Counted from the first letter of the stretch, positions 16,220-25,301 are shown. The stretch: 64,000 nucleotides of DNA from Nitrososphaerales archaeon (GCA_030041355.1 JASHNZ010000019.1:154042-218041); one strand, 5' to 3'. Notes: generated from the letters alone by a model not told the origin. Numbers and translations: made by a program.

Positions 16220-16885
16220 TCAACTCCCTTTTTTTGGAATTCTTGGTGCAACGCGTAGCTGAGACGGAGTATCAACGTCTTGGAAGACGAGCCGATCTTT
16301 GATATTGATAAGAGTAACATCTCGAGCATGAGTCTTCACAATGTCTTTAGCTCCCTTATCTCCCGTAATTTTTTCCAAAAGAGGAAAGACTTCGTCTGAA
16401 AAGATTACTGGGTTTCTGGGTTCGTTTTCAAAAGCAAGGCACGCCATCTTGGAGTGAGGTTTTGTTTTCATCGAATTGATGAGAAGGTCAATATGTTCTG
16501 GGGACAGGAAAGGTTGATCAGCAACCATCAATACCGCGGCATAACAATCACTTGGTAAATTGGAAATCGCTGTTTTGATTGACGAAGACAGCCCGCTCCT
16601 ATAGTCTTTGTTCAGTAGTACCTGGGCTCTTCCGGGATCTAGGTCCCTCATTATCTCTGACGATTTGTTACCTAATACCACGAAAACATAATTCGCCTTT
16701 GATTTGTTTGCAATGCTGACCGCATTTTGGATTAGAGATGTGCCGACATTTAATTTCGCGAGTTGCTTTAAACTTCCAAATCTCGAAGACAAACCAGCCG
16801 CGAGTACAACGCAAGAGATTTTGTTTCGTTTCACTTTCTCGGATGAAAGTGAGCCCTTATACTGTCTTTGTTTATTTGAAGTCAA
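16220..16885 (-). CDS. MobA/MocA-like molybdenum cofactor nucleotidyltransferase
   Basis: 221 residues with a nucleotidyltransferase start 'CVVLAAGLSSRFGSLKQLAKL' (residues about 25-45), 'AAVLMVADQPFLSPEHIDLLI' and 'RNPVIFSDEVFPLL'. The pattern AAG-x-S-x-R-x-G...K and DQP fit MocA, which makes the cytosine dinucleotide form of molybdopterin used by xanthine-dehydrogenase-type enzymes. This agrees with moaA and the large molybdenum subunit immediately beside it. MobA or another NTP transferase is less likely. Confidence 0.83.
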   Translation of the reverse strand: MTSNKQRQYKGSLSSEKVKRNKISCVVLAAGLSSRFGSLKQLAKLNVGTSLIQNAVSIANKSKANYVFVVLGNKSSEIMRDLDPGRAQVLLNKDYRSGLSSSIKTAISNLPSDCYAAVLMVADQPFLSPEHIDLLINSMKTKPHSKMACLAFENEPRNPVIFSDEVFPLLEKITGDKGAKDIVKTHARDVTLINIKDRLVFQDVDTPSQLRVAPRIPKKGS

Positions 16886-16935
16886 ATTAAATTATTCGGG
16901 GAGGAAATTCTTGCAAAAATATTAGCTAGAACATC

Positions 16936-17946
16936 TTATCCGCCAGTTCGATACATGGGACGAACATGTTTCAGTTCGGCCGAGGCCTTCAGCAGAGATT
17001 CCACACCAGGAGCTTTGAGTTTGACGGTTCTCTTCAGAAACTCCGCGATCTCCCGGTCAGTCGCTCCGTTCCTAAGTAAGCCTGCTACATCGTATTCGTG
17101 TTGATCAAATAGACAGGGAACAATCTTGCCGTCGGCTGTGAGCCGAATTCTATCACAGTCGGAACAGAAGGGCCTGGTAATTGAGGTGATGATTCCAAAT
17201 TCTCCGCCGCCGTTCACAAATTTGTAATTAATTGCAGTGCTACCCGGCTCACGTTCTAGAGGCACAATCTGATACCTGTCTCGAATCCTTGAGAGTATTT
17301 CTTCGCCAGAGACGACCTTGTTTATTCCCCACTGCTTCTTGCCGTCGAAGGGCATGTACTCAATAAAGCGCATGTTGAATCCTTCATGATATGCCATTCC
17401 TGCAAAATCGAGAATTTCGTCGTCGTTGTACCCCCGGATTATAACTGCGTTGATCTTCACATTTTCAAATCCAACTTCTTTGGCTCTTCTGATCCCTTTC
17501 AGAACTTTGGCATGAGAGTTCACCTGCGTAACGAAGGAAAACCTTTCGGGCTTAAGGCTATGAAGACTGACGGTGACAGATTGAAGCCCGGCTGATTTGA
17601 GATTACTCGCCTTCTCTTCCAGAAAGAAGCCGTTCGTCGTTATGCCAATTCGGTGGATTCCCTCGACCTCCGTAAGCTGACTGATGAGTTTCTCGATATC
17701 CTTTCTAATCAAAGGCTCACCGCCAGACAATCTGACCCGATCGACTCCGAACCCGGCAAAGATCCTCACCAGTCGGGAAATTTCTTCAAACGAAAGGATC
17801 TTTTCATTCGGAATCCATTCGGGAGTCTCCGGCATGCAAAAATTACATCTGAAATTGCACTTGTCGAGGACGGAAATGCGTAGTTTCCTTGCTACTCTGC
17901 CGTAGAAATCGACTAGGCGAAGCTCATTCTCTTGGCTATCGTGCAA
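16936..17946 (-). CDS. moaA: GTP 3',8-cyclase
   Basis: 336 residues, full length. It is a radical SAM enzyme that carries out the first step of molybdopterin synthesis from GTP. The first 4Fe-4S site is CNFRCNFC (CxxxCxxC) near residue 28 and the second is 'FCSDCDRIRLTADGKIVPCLF' near 260-280. 'LSGGEPLIRKDIEKLI' is the radical SAM glycine region. The C terminus is RTGG, and the double Gly is needed for activity. It lies between mocA-like and the molybdenum hydroxylase gene on the same strand, forming one functional block. Confidence 0.95.
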   Translation of the reverse strand: MHDSQENELRLVDFYGRVARKLRISVLDKCNFRCNFCMPETPEWIPNEKILSFEEISRLVRIFAGFGVDRVRLSGGEPLIRKDIEKLISQLTEVEGIHRIGITTNGFFLEEKASNLKSAGLQSVTVSLHSLKPERFSFVTQVNSHAKVLKGIRRAKEVGFENVKINAVIIRGYNDDEILDFAGMAYHEGFNMRFIEYMPFDGKKQWGINKVVSGEEILSRIRDRYQIVPLEREPGSTAINYKFVNGGGEFGIITSITRPFCSDCDRIRLTADGKIVPCLFDQHEYDVAGLLRNGATDREIAEFLKRTVKLKAPGVESLLKASAELKHVRPMYRTGG

Positions 17947-18006
17947 GACGGATTACGGTGAAAATTGATGAAACCAATAATAAAGTTTGAGCCCCGAGAC
18001 CCATTA

Positions 18007-20388
18007 TTAATGTGCATTTCTCTTTAGTAATGAAAGTACCATCTCTGGTTTCGCGGGGAGCTCTAGGAATCTTTTGGCATCAAAGGTAGAAAGAGCGTCA
18101 TCTATTGCATTTGTGATCGCGGCCGCTGTGGGAATGGCGGCCCCTTCTCCCAATCCTTTGAATCCGCCAAGTGTAAGGGAAGGAATTTCGATAGAGTCAA
18201 CGAAAACTTCTGGCATTGAATCCGCAGTTGGCAGAAGATAATCAACGAAAGTCGAAGAAGCTAGTTGTCCGTCAGAATCGTACGCCAGCTCTTCAAGCAT
18301 TGCACCACCTATTCCATGTGCGAGAGAGCCATGTACCTGTCCGTGGGCAGTCAGTGGATTAACTAGAACACCACTATCGTCGACAATGAAGTACTTGAGC
18401 AGTTTGATACTTCCAGTTTCCGGGTCGACCTCAACAAGTGCAAGATGAGTTGCGTAACTGCAAGTCGTTGGGGCGTCCGGTTCGTAAAAGGAGATGACGT
18501 CCAGACCCGGTTCCAAGTCTTCAGGCAATTTACTCGAGAGTCTCAGAGATACATCAGCTACTTCCCTGAAGCTGAGCGATTTGTTGGGACTTTTCTTTGA
18601 TGAAATCAAGCTTTCATTAATTTGTAAATCCTCAGACGACTCTTTCAACAAGTGTGCTGCGATCTGAAGTACCTTCTCTCTCATTTTCCTTGAAGCCTTA
18701 ATGCAAGCCCCGCCAGTAGTCACAGTACCTCTGCTCGCCCATGCGCCGAAACCGTACGGCGAGTGCATAGTATCTCCTTCCTCGACAACAATATCTTCGA
18801 ATTTGACGCCCAGTTCATCTGAAATTATTTGAGCAAAAACTGTCTCGTGCGCCTGACCTTGACCTGCCATGCCCAGATACGCTGTTATCTTTCCTGAAGG
18901 ATCGGCACTTAACCTACAGGACTCCCATCCACCCACTGCCCACCCCAAAGGCCCTTGGAGTCTCGAAGAAGCGGGCGCCGTATATTCAACATAAGTCGCG
19001 AGGCCTAATCCAACAAATTTTTCTTCGCGCAGAAGTTTTTGCTGTTCCTTTCTAAGCTCATCATAGCGCGCCAACTTCAGTGTCCTTTTGAGTACATCCT
19101 TGTAATTCCCGGTATCATAGAGAACGCCAATCGGTGTCCTCCATGGAAGCTCTTTTGGGTCGAGCATGTTTCGGAGACGAATCTCCACTGGATCCAGACC
19201 GAGTTTTCTTGCGGCAATGTCCATCATCCGCTCGACCACGTATGCGGCTACTGGGCGGCCAAAACCTCTGTGGGGCCCACAAGGCGCCTTGTTCGTAACT
19301 ACGCACCAGAGATCAAAGTCATAATATCTCAACCTGTACGGACCAGGGATCGATGCACAGGTGAGCATCGCAGGCTGCACCTCCGTCCAAAAGGTACCTG
19401 AACTTCCAAAATCGGCAATGATCTTGTCACGCACAGCCAGCAAGGTGCCGTCATTTTTGAAGGCGCACTCTACATAGTGGACCTGCTGTCTTTCGTGTCC
19501 TGCAACGAGCAAGTGTTCTTTTCTATCTTCGATCCATTTTACTGGCCTTCCGAGTTTCATTGATAGTATTACTGTACTTACTTCGTCCTGAAAAACTGCA
19601 GATTTTATCCCAAAGCCTCCTCCAACTTTTGGGGCGATCACTCGAATTTTATTTTCAGGAAAGTCAAGAGTTTGCGAAAGAAATGTTCTCAGGACATGAG
19701 GAAACTGAGTCGAGGCATAAACGAGAAGAGTCTTTTCAGTTCGGTCGTAACTTGCGAGAATTCCTCTTGTTTCTATCGGAGTCGGCGAATATCGGTTGCT
19801 TTCTAGCCTCTCTTTGAGTATACATTCAGCTGATCTGAACGCCTCGTCGGTTCCTTCGGTCCTGTGCTGATCGTGAAAAAGTACATTATCTTTCCACTCT
19901 TCGTAGAGAATCGCTTCACCTGGTTCAAGGAGTGACTTTTCTGCGTCAATTGTCACCGGCAGTGGCTCGTATTCGATACTGATTAGTTCAACAGCATCTT
20001 CGGCAATTGCCCTTGACGTTGCCGCGATTGCGACGATTGGCTCTCCCACGAACCTTACTTTATCTGTCGCAAGCGAAAGTCTTTCCGGAGTCCTCATTCC
20101 CGGTTTTTGCATCCAGTAGACAAGTTGCTTTGCGGTTTCTCTGCCAGTTAGAACATAAACAACACCTTCAAGCTCTCGGGCCCTCGTCGTGTCTATGCTC
20201 TTGATTCGTGCATGCGCATAAGGACTCCGAAGAAAGGCAGCATAAACCATGTTTGGAAGCTTTAGGTCGTCTGTATACCCGCCCTCGCCTCTCAAAAGCT
20301 GAAGGTCTTTCCTTGGTTTGATGCTTTTTCCAACCATCTTTTGTTCCGATAGCGGTTCGCGTAAGGCTTCTGCAATTGTTTCTGACAA
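18007..20388 (-). CDS. Molybdenum hydroxylase large subunit (CoxL/aldehyde oxidase type)
   Basis: 793 residues, typical of the molybdopterin-binding subunit of xanthine dehydrogenase/CO dehydrogenase relatives. Seen: 'VGKSIKPRKDLQLLRGEGGYTDD' (partly quoted), 'VAPKVGGGFGIKS' (read IAPKVGGGFGIK), the active-site loop 'CGPHRGFGRPVAAYVVER', 'GMAGQGQAHET' and the catalytic Glu in 'GLGEGAAIPT'. The loop lacks the Cys of AYRCSFR found in true form I CO dehydrogenase, so it belongs with form II/aldehyde-oxidising enzymes. No FAD or 2Fe-2S subunit gene lies beside it. The substrate is unknown. Confidence 0.88.
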   Translation of the reverse strand: MSETIAEALREPLSEQKMVGKSIKPRKDLQLLRGEGGYTDDLKLPNMVYAAFLRSPYAHARIKSIDTTRARELEGVVYVLTGRETAKQLVYWMQKPGMRTPERLSLATDKVRFVGEPIVAIAATSRAIAEDAVELISIEYEPLPVTIDAEKSLLEPGEAILYEEWKDNVLFHDQHRTEGTDEAFRSAECILKERLESNRYSPTPIETRGILASYDRTEKTLLVYASTQFPHVLRTFLSQTLDFPENKIRVIAPKVGGGFGIKSAVFQDEVSTVILSMKLGRPVKWIEDRKEHLLVAGHERQQVHYVECAFKNDGTLLAVRDKIIADFGSSGTFWTEVQPAMLTCASIPGPYRLRYYDFDLWCVVTNKAPCGPHRGFGRPVAAYVVERMMDIAARKLGLDPVEIRLRNMLDPKELPWRTPIGVLYDTGNYKDVLKRTLKLARYDELRKEQQKLLREEKFVGLGLATYVEYTAPASSRLQGPLGWAVGGWESCRLSADPSGKITAYLGMAGQGQAHETVFAQIISDELGVKFEDIVVEEGDTMHSPYGFGAWASRGTVTTGGACIKASRKMREKVLQIAAHLLKESSEDLQINESLISSKKSPNKSLSFREVADVSLRLSSKLPEDLEPGLDVISFYEPDAPTTCSYATHLALVEVDPETGSIKLLKYFIVDDSGVLVNPLTAHGQVHGSLAHGIGGAMLEELAYDSDGQLASSTFVDYLLPTADSMPEVFVDSIEIPSLTLGGFKGLGEGAAIPTAAAITNAIDDALSTFDAKRFLELPAKPEMVLSLLKRNAH

Positions 20389-20493
20389 AAACGAAGACCC
20401 GATCAGGTCAGGTCTCTACTCCCAGGGCGAGCATTAAAAATTTCTGGGAGAGTGCCAAGCTAACAATTTCAGTGAAGCGTAAAAGCTCGAGCT

Positions 20494-21414
20494 CTATGCC
20501 TCAGCTTCGATCTCTCGAACCGAGGGTTCGGCGGCTAATCCTTCCTTATCCGCAGAGATTGCATATTGTGCAATCTTGTCGGCAATACTATTTGTGGTCG
20601 CAGCTTGAGCTCCTTTGAACTCAACCGTGCCGTTTACTTCATGAACTAAAAGTTGACCATCTTGTTTTTCCATAACATCCACTCCAAGAACGCCTAGTCC
20701 GATAGTCCTAGATGCTTTTAGGACCGTATCCTCTAATTCCCTGGTCAAGGGGCAAGCCTCAGTATGACCGCCGAGTGCCACGTTTGTTTTCCACGTATCC
20801 GCAGGCGCATATCTATACACTGAAGCAACTATATTCTCTCCGACTGTGATGCATCTTATGTCTCTTGGAGGTCGATTGATCATTTCCTGAACATAGAATA
20901 TTGACTGAATTGAATCTCCCTGTTGCTCGCGAAGCTCAATCAAGGCCTCTGCAGTCTCCCTGTCCCTTACGGGCACGACTTGACGTCCCCAACTCCCAAC
21001 AATGGGTTTCATCACACATGGATAGCCCATTGATTCGATGGCCTGCAAGGCAGATTCCGCGGAAAACGCTACTACTGTCTTCGGCGAAGGAACATTGTGT
21101 CTTGAAAGAAGCAGGCTCGTCGCCAGTTTGTTACCGCAGATGTCCAACACTTTTGCGGAATTGACCATCCGTACGCCTTGAGCTTCAAGGACCGAAGCAA
21201 TATTCAGCCCTCGATAGAAACTCACGCACCTTTCCAAAACGACAGCTGGAACCGCTTCTTCCGGGGTATCCAGACTGAGGACTTGGAGCTTGCCGTCTAT
21301 CATCTGTACACTCGCGCCTCTCTCTTCGAGACGACGCGATATTTCCTTCTCCTCCCATCGGATCCTGTCGTATAGGATCCCAATGGTCTTTTTCTCGCTC
21401 ACTTCACTATTCAC
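20494..21414 (-). CDS. lysX: LysW-dependent ATP-grasp ligase (LysX/ArgX)
   Basis: 306 residues of the RimK-type ATP-grasp family. 'CGNKLATSLLLSRHNVPSPKTV' precedes the ATP site, 'YPCVMKPIVGSWGRQVVPV' binds ATP and 'LLVHEVNGTVEFKGAQ' carries the metal-binding Glu/Asn. LysX joins alpha-aminoadipate (lysine route) or glutamate (ArgX, arginine route) to the C-terminal Glu of LysW. The neighbours argG, argH and argF favour an arginine role, but the specificity cannot be settled by eye. It starts at GTG inside the end of lysW (8-base overlap), so the pair is translationally coupled. Confidence 0.9.
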   Translation of the reverse strand: MNSEVSEKKTIGILYDRIRWEEKEISRRLEERGASVQMIDGKLQVLSLDTPEEAVPAVVLERCVSFYRGLNIASVLEAQGVRMVNSAKVLDICGNKLATSLLLSRHNVPSPKTVVAFSAESALQAIESMGYPCVMKPIVGSWGRQVVPVRDRETAEALIELREQQGDSIQSIFYVQEMINRPPRDIRCITVGENIVASVYRYAPADTWKTNVALGGHTEACPLTRELEDTVLKASRTIGLGVLGVDVMEKQDGQLLVHEVNGTVEFKGAQAATTNSIADKIAQYAISADKEGLAAEPSVREIEAEA

Positions 21415-21583
21415 CCCAGTCTTCCTTTACACTTTCAGCTACTTTGATCGTAACGGTTCCGTTGTTCAACGATGCGATCTCGTAATCTGCTCCGCAATCG
21501 GGGCAAGAAATAATCTCGCCTACGACGACGTCATCGTTAATTTTCATCTTTGCCTCACATTCTAGACATTCTGCTTCTACCAT
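21407..21583 (-). CDS. lysW: Amino-group carrier protein LysW
   Basis: 58 residues, ATG at 21581-21583, TAG at 21407-21409. Two Cys pairs (CLEC near residue 6 and CPDC near 27) form the zinc ribbon. The acidic body and the C-terminal EDWGE are the hallmark of LysW: the last Glu is the attachment point for the growing amino acid. It protects the alpha-amino group during lysine or arginine synthesis. It begins 3 bases after the argH stop and overlaps lysX by 8 bases. Confidence 0.96.
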   Translation of the reverse strand: MVEAECLECEAKMKINDDVVVGEIISCPDCGADYEIASLNNGTVTIKVAESVKEDWGE

Positions 21584-21586
21584 CTC

Positions 21587-23152
21587 TTACTCTTTCACCT
21601 CCTCCGCTATTTTGTTTCGATTTTCACTTTGTACAATCTTTGCTACGGTTTTCTTTTCGCTTGGTTTGGTCGCATTCCCGATCTCATGATCGACCTGCTG
21701 CTTTAGTGTGTCCTTGGCAAGAATTACTTTCTTTTCCAGCTGGTCCAGTTTTATTTTCTGTTTTGAAACTAAGAGTGCGTGCGCATTGCAGCTCTTCTTA
21801 GTTAGTCTTGGGTTTGGCGATCCGATGCTTCGACGCCTAGAGAGGGTTGCCTTCGGACTAAGGATCTGCGAGAGCTCGTTCTTAGACAATGAGATTCCAA
21901 GAATTGAAGCGATTTCTTTGTCGGAACTTTGCGTAAAGACCTTTTCCAGGTGCCCGAGCGATTCAGCATGTCTTACTAGTGCGCCAACCCGAGCATGAGC
22001 TTCCCTAAAAGGCACGTTGTACTTTGAAACCAAGTAGTCAGCGAGCTCGGTCGCAAAGAGTGTGTCGTCGCTCTGGACAGCATTCATCATGGTTTCTCGA
22101 TTGAATGTCAATTCTTGGATCATTTGAGGAAGAAGATCTAGCGTGTCTCGAGTCTTGTCGACTGCGCTCCAGAGGTTTCGAGTCAGTTCTTGGAGATCCA
22201 AATTATAGCTAAGAGGTAAAGCTTTTACCACGCCCAGTGCGCCAACCAGATCCCCCACAAGTTGGGAGGCTCTGGCACGAGCGATCTCAGGAACGATCGC
22301 ATTTTTCTTTTGGGGCATCATGCTGGATGTGGCCGCAAAATTATCAGAAATTGTAGCAAAGGAAAATTCCTTGCTTGTCCAAAGCATAATCTCCTCGGCA
22401 AGCTGGCTAACGTCACTCATAATCTGTGTGCAAACGTAGATACTCTCGATGGCAAAATCCCTAGTCGAGACCGCGTCCAGCGAATTCTCAACCAGTCCAT
22501 CAAAACCTAGATGCGATCCGACAGTTTTCCGATCCAAAGTAAATCCAGAGGAGGCCAACGCTCCTGCTCCCATAGGCGACTTGTTTACTCGAGAATAACA
22601 CTGGAACACTCTCTCCAGATCTCTCTCCAGCGCTTCTTCATGAGCCATCAGCAGATGACCGACAGTGACAGGTTGAGCTCTTTGGAGATGCGTATATCCT
22701 GGCATAACAACCGAGGCATTTTCAAGAGCTTTTGCAATAAGGACTTGTTCAAGATGAATCAGTCCCAGAGCTAACAGAAGTAGCTCTCGCCTGAGCTCAA
22801 TCCTTATCGCAGTTGCGACTTGATCATTTCTGCTTTTTCCTAGGTTTAACATTCCGCCAATCTCCTTTCCAGCATTCGAGATGACATAATCCTCAACATT
22901 CATGTGTACATCCTCTAGGAAGGGATCGAGTTTCAGATCTCTTGGAACTTTTCTAAGGGCGGCAAGCAGTTGTCCGGCAGAAGATTTCGGAATGATCTTC
23001 TGTTTGGAAAGCATGAGCACATGTGCCATGTTGACCTCAATTACTGCTTCAAGGATCCGGGAATCAATGTCAATTGAAGAGGTGTACTTTGCCGCGCTCT
23101 TAGAAAATGACCCTAGCCTCGCTACGTGAATTACATCTGCCTCTTTCTTCAC
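21587..23152 (-). CDS. argH: Argininosuccinate lyase
   Basis: Cleaves argininosuccinate to arginine and fumarate. Core motifs: 'HMNVEDYV', 'GMLNLGKSRNDQVATAIRIELR', 'MPGYTHLQRAQPVTVGHLLMAH' and the fumarase-lyase signature 'ATSSMMPQKKN'. From the chosen GTG the protein is 521 residues, longer than the usual ~460. The extra ~60 residues are a Lys/Glu-rich C-terminal coil after 'KKSCNAHALLVSKQ'. The frame is open further upstream into argG, but that part encodes nothing argH-like; TTG at 23201-23203 is an alternative start. Operon order argG-argH-lysW-lysX. Confidence 0.92.
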   Translation of the reverse strand: MKKEADVIHVARLGSFSKSAAKYTSSIDIDSRILEAVIEVNMAHVLMLSKQKIIPKSSAGQLLAALRKVPRDLKLDPFLEDVHMNVEDYVISNAGKEIGGMLNLGKSRNDQVATAIRIELRRELLLLALGLIHLEQVLIAKALENASVVMPGYTHLQRAQPVTVGHLLMAHEEALERDLERVFQCYSRVNKSPMGAGALASSGFTLDRKTVGSHLGFDGLVENSLDAVSTRDFAIESIYVCTQIMSDVSQLAEEIMLWTSKEFSFATISDNFAATSSMMPQKKNAIVPEIARARASQLVGDLVGALGVVKALPLSYNLDLQELTRNLWSAVDKTRDTLDLLPQMIQELTFNRETMMNAVQSDDTLFATELADYLVSKYNVPFREAHARVGALVRHAESLGHLEKVFTQSSDKEIASILGISLSKNELSQILSPKATLSRRRSIGSPNPRLTKKSCNAHALLVSKQKIKLDQLEKKVILAKDTLKQQVDHEIGNATKPSEKKTVAKIVQSENRNKIAEEVKE

Positions 23153-23240
23153 TCTAGTCCGTTTGGGCGAAGTGGGCAGTTTTATCAAAAGAGTAGAACT
23201 CAATTCCTTCAGTTGTTCCTTTTGAGACGGAGTGGTAAAG

Positions 23241-24506
23241 CTAGTTTCCGTTCTTTCTTGAGGCGTTGGAATATTTTCTTGCCAAAGGAACTGCCTTGAT
23301 CTTCCCATTGGTTTTCTTCTCAAGCCTCTTTTCGTTTGCAACAATTGAAGGTAGTCCCCAGAGCTGAATGAACCCGAGGGCTGCATTTTGATCGAAGGTG
23401 GAAGTCCTACCGTATGTGGAAAGCTTGTGCTGATACAGAGAGTTCTCAGACTTGCGTCCGACTACTTTCATAGTCCCTTTGTAGAACCTCACCCTTACAG
23501 TTCCGCTTACTCTTTCTTGGGTTGTCTCAATGAACGAATCCAGTGCAATTCTCAAAGGCTCTTGCCATAGACCGGCATAGACAAGCCAGGACCACTCCTG
23601 TTCGACCTTTGATTTGAAGGCTAATTCATGCCTGGTCAAGACTAGTTTCTCGAGATCGCTATGCGCATTTATGAGTGTCAAGGCTCCGGGACATTCGTAA
23701 ACCTCTCTGGACTTTATCCCGACAAGTCTATCCTCCATATGGTCGATGACTCCGAATCCGTTCAGACCAGCCTTCGCATTCACATAGTTAATCAGGTTCA
23801 CTGGATCCGTCTTTTTCCCGTCAATAGAAACCGGAATCCCTTTTTCAAATTCAAGATCAAGGTACTCCGGATCGTTCGGAGTGTTCTCCAGAGGAACGCA
23901 CCATTCAAAGGCCTCCTGTGGTGGTTCGACAAAAGGATCTTCAAGAGGTCCGCTTTCAATTGATCTGCCCCAAAGATTCTGATCTACAGAGAATATCGAC
24001 TTCGACTCAGAAACGGGGATGCCATTTCTCTTGGCATATTTTATCTCGTCCTCACGGTTCAGATTCCATTCTCTGACAGGCGCGATAACCTTCAGCTTGG
24101 GGTTCAGAGCTTTGACAGTAACATCAAATCTCACTTGATCATTGCCTTTTCCAGTAGATCCGTGAGCGACTGCGACCGCATTCTCCTTTTCAGCAACCTC
24201 AACAAGCTTCGTTGCAAGTAGAGGTCTAGCGAGCGCAGTACTTAACGGATAAGCTCCTTCGTAGAGACTATTGGATCTGATGCTCTTCCAAATGTAATTT
24301 TTTACAAATTCCTCTTTCGCGTCAATCGTGTGGTGATTTACGGAGCCAATCTTTTTTGATCTCTGAGCTATTTCGGATAGATCCTCTTTTTGACCAACAT
24401 CGATCGTGCAAGTTACAACGTCAAAGCCGTACTTCTCTTTGATCCACTTTATCGAGACAGATGTGTCGAGGCCGCCGGAGTATGCAAGGACAACTTTTTC
24501 GGACAC
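23241..24506 (-). CDS. argG: Argininosuccinate synthase
   Basis: 421 residues, full length. It condenses citrulline and aspartate with ATP. The N-terminal PP-loop 'VVLAYSGGLDTSVSIKW' binds ATP. 'AVAHGSTGKGNDQVRFD' and 'LNREDEIKYAKRNGIPV' are typical of ArgG. The C-terminal tail is rich in Lys/Asn. First gene of the leftward arg/lysW operon, and divergent from the ACT-domain gene. A TATA-like ATATAA stretch and a GGTCA array lie in the 87-base gap. Confidence 0.97.
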   Translation of the reverse strand: MSEKVVLAYSGGLDTSVSIKWIKEKYGFDVVTCTIDVGQKEDLSEIAQRSKKIGSVNHHTIDAKEEFVKNYIWKSIRSNSLYEGAYPLSTALARPLLATKLVEVAEKENAVAVAHGSTGKGNDQVRFDVTVKALNPKLKVIAPVREWNLNREDEIKYAKRNGIPVSESKSIFSVDQNLWGRSIESGPLEDPFVEPPQEAFEWCVPLENTPNDPEYLDLEFEKGIPVSIDGKKTDPVNLINYVNAKAGLNGFGVIDHMEDRLVGIKSREVYECPGALTLINAHSDLEKLVLTRHELAFKSKVEQEWSWLVYAGLWQEPLRIALDSFIETTQERVSGTVRVRFYKGTMKVVGRKSENSLYQHKLSTYGRTSTFDQNAALGFIQLWGLPSIVANEKRLEKKTNGKIKAVPLARKYSNASRKNGN

Positions 24507-24541
24507 TTTGTGAAATCAAAGGAACTGGCCTCACAAAAAGG

Positions 24542-24603
24542 CATATATAATTTACGGTCAACGTTTGCTGATACAGGTCATAGATGACCGATATTGGTCA
24601 ACG
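24542..24603. promoter_or_regulatory. Divergent arg promoter with phased GGTCA array
   Basis: CATATATAA at 24542-24550 can serve as TATA box for argG (leftward) and for the ACT gene (rightward). Right of it, GGTCA occurs at 24556, 24576 and 24596, exactly 20 bases apart (two helix turns). An inverted TGACC at 24585-24589 makes GGTCAT-AG-ATGACC a perfect dyad. GGTCAACG is repeated at 24556 and 24596. The layout looks like a repressor operator over the transcription start of the ACT-argF transcript. Confidence 0.6.
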
Positions 24604-25301
24604 AGCAAATTTCGATCTCAAAGACCGTAAAACAGGTAATCAATAACGACCTCTCTTTGCAAGATGCGCTGACTAGGAGGTACGCGAACTACACGGCAAT
24701 CGCGAGGATCATCAAGCCAAAAGTCGAGAGGGATTTAGGTAGAAAGATCAATTTCGAGTCGCTTGTTACTTCGGTCAAACGTGTTAAACCCCGATTCGAG
24801 TTGGCCCAAGCTCGAGGGATTGAAAACGTGCTGGCCCAAAGCGTAGTCAATGTGCGAACAGATGTCGCTAAACTTAGCATCGAGAAGTCAAAACGATCTT
24901 TAGATTCTGCAAGAAATCTCATGGCTTCTTACCAAGAGGAATTTTTGCAGATTTCAGAGAGCAATGCCGCAATTACGATGGTATTTGATCAGAAACTACT
25001 TCCTAGGGTCCACAAGCATTTCAACGATGATGATATACTGGACGAACAGTCAGATCTAGCAGCTGTAATAATTCACAGCCCCGTCGAGATAGTCCGAACT
25101 GCTGGTGTGGTCCTTACGATCTACGCAAAAATTGCAGAAAACCACGTGAACATTGAAGACACTGTTAGCTGTTTTACGGACACAATTATCGTAATCAGGA
25201 TGGGCGAAGTAACGAGAACCTTCTCCACGCTGACAGATCTGATTTCGGAAAACAGAATGAAATTAAAAAGGCACCCGATCAAAGGAGAAATACCAAAATG
25301 A
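24594..25301 (+). CDS. ACT-domain regulatory protein next to argF
   Basis: 235 residues. The N-terminal half is helical ('LSLQDALTRRYANYTAIARIIKPKVERDLGRKINFESLVTSVKRVK', partly quoted) and looks like a winged-helix-type DNA-binding region. Residues about 165-220 ('AAVIIHSPVEIVRTAGVVLTIYAKIAENHVNIEDTVSC', partly) fit an ACT-like ligand-binding domain, as in aspartate-kinase-type sensors. Its 3' end overlaps argF by 4 bases (ATGA). A role as amino-acid-sensing regulator of the arg genes is an inference from context and from the GGTCA array directly over its start. TTG start. Confidence 0.75.
   Translation: MVNEQISISKTVKQVINNDLSLQDALTRRYANYTAIARIIKPKVERDLGRKINFESLVTSVKRVKPRFELAQARGIENVLAQSVVNVRTDVAKLSIEKSKRSLDSARNLMASYQEEFLQISESNAAITMVFDQKLLPRVHKHFNDDDILDEQSDLAAVIIHSPVEIVRTAGVVLTIYAKIAENHVNIEDTVSCFTDTIIVIRMGEVTRTFSTLTDLISENRMKLKRHPIKGEIPK

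Noticed and set aside
18007-20388. CO dehydrogenase (form I) assignment for the large molybdenum subunit
   Set aside because: The active-site loop is PHRGFGR and lacks the AYRCSFR cysteine that defines form I enzymes.
23153-23386. N-terminal extension of argH into argG
   Set aside because: The open frame continues by chance over the argG 3' end; the encoded peptide is unlike argininosuccinate lyase.
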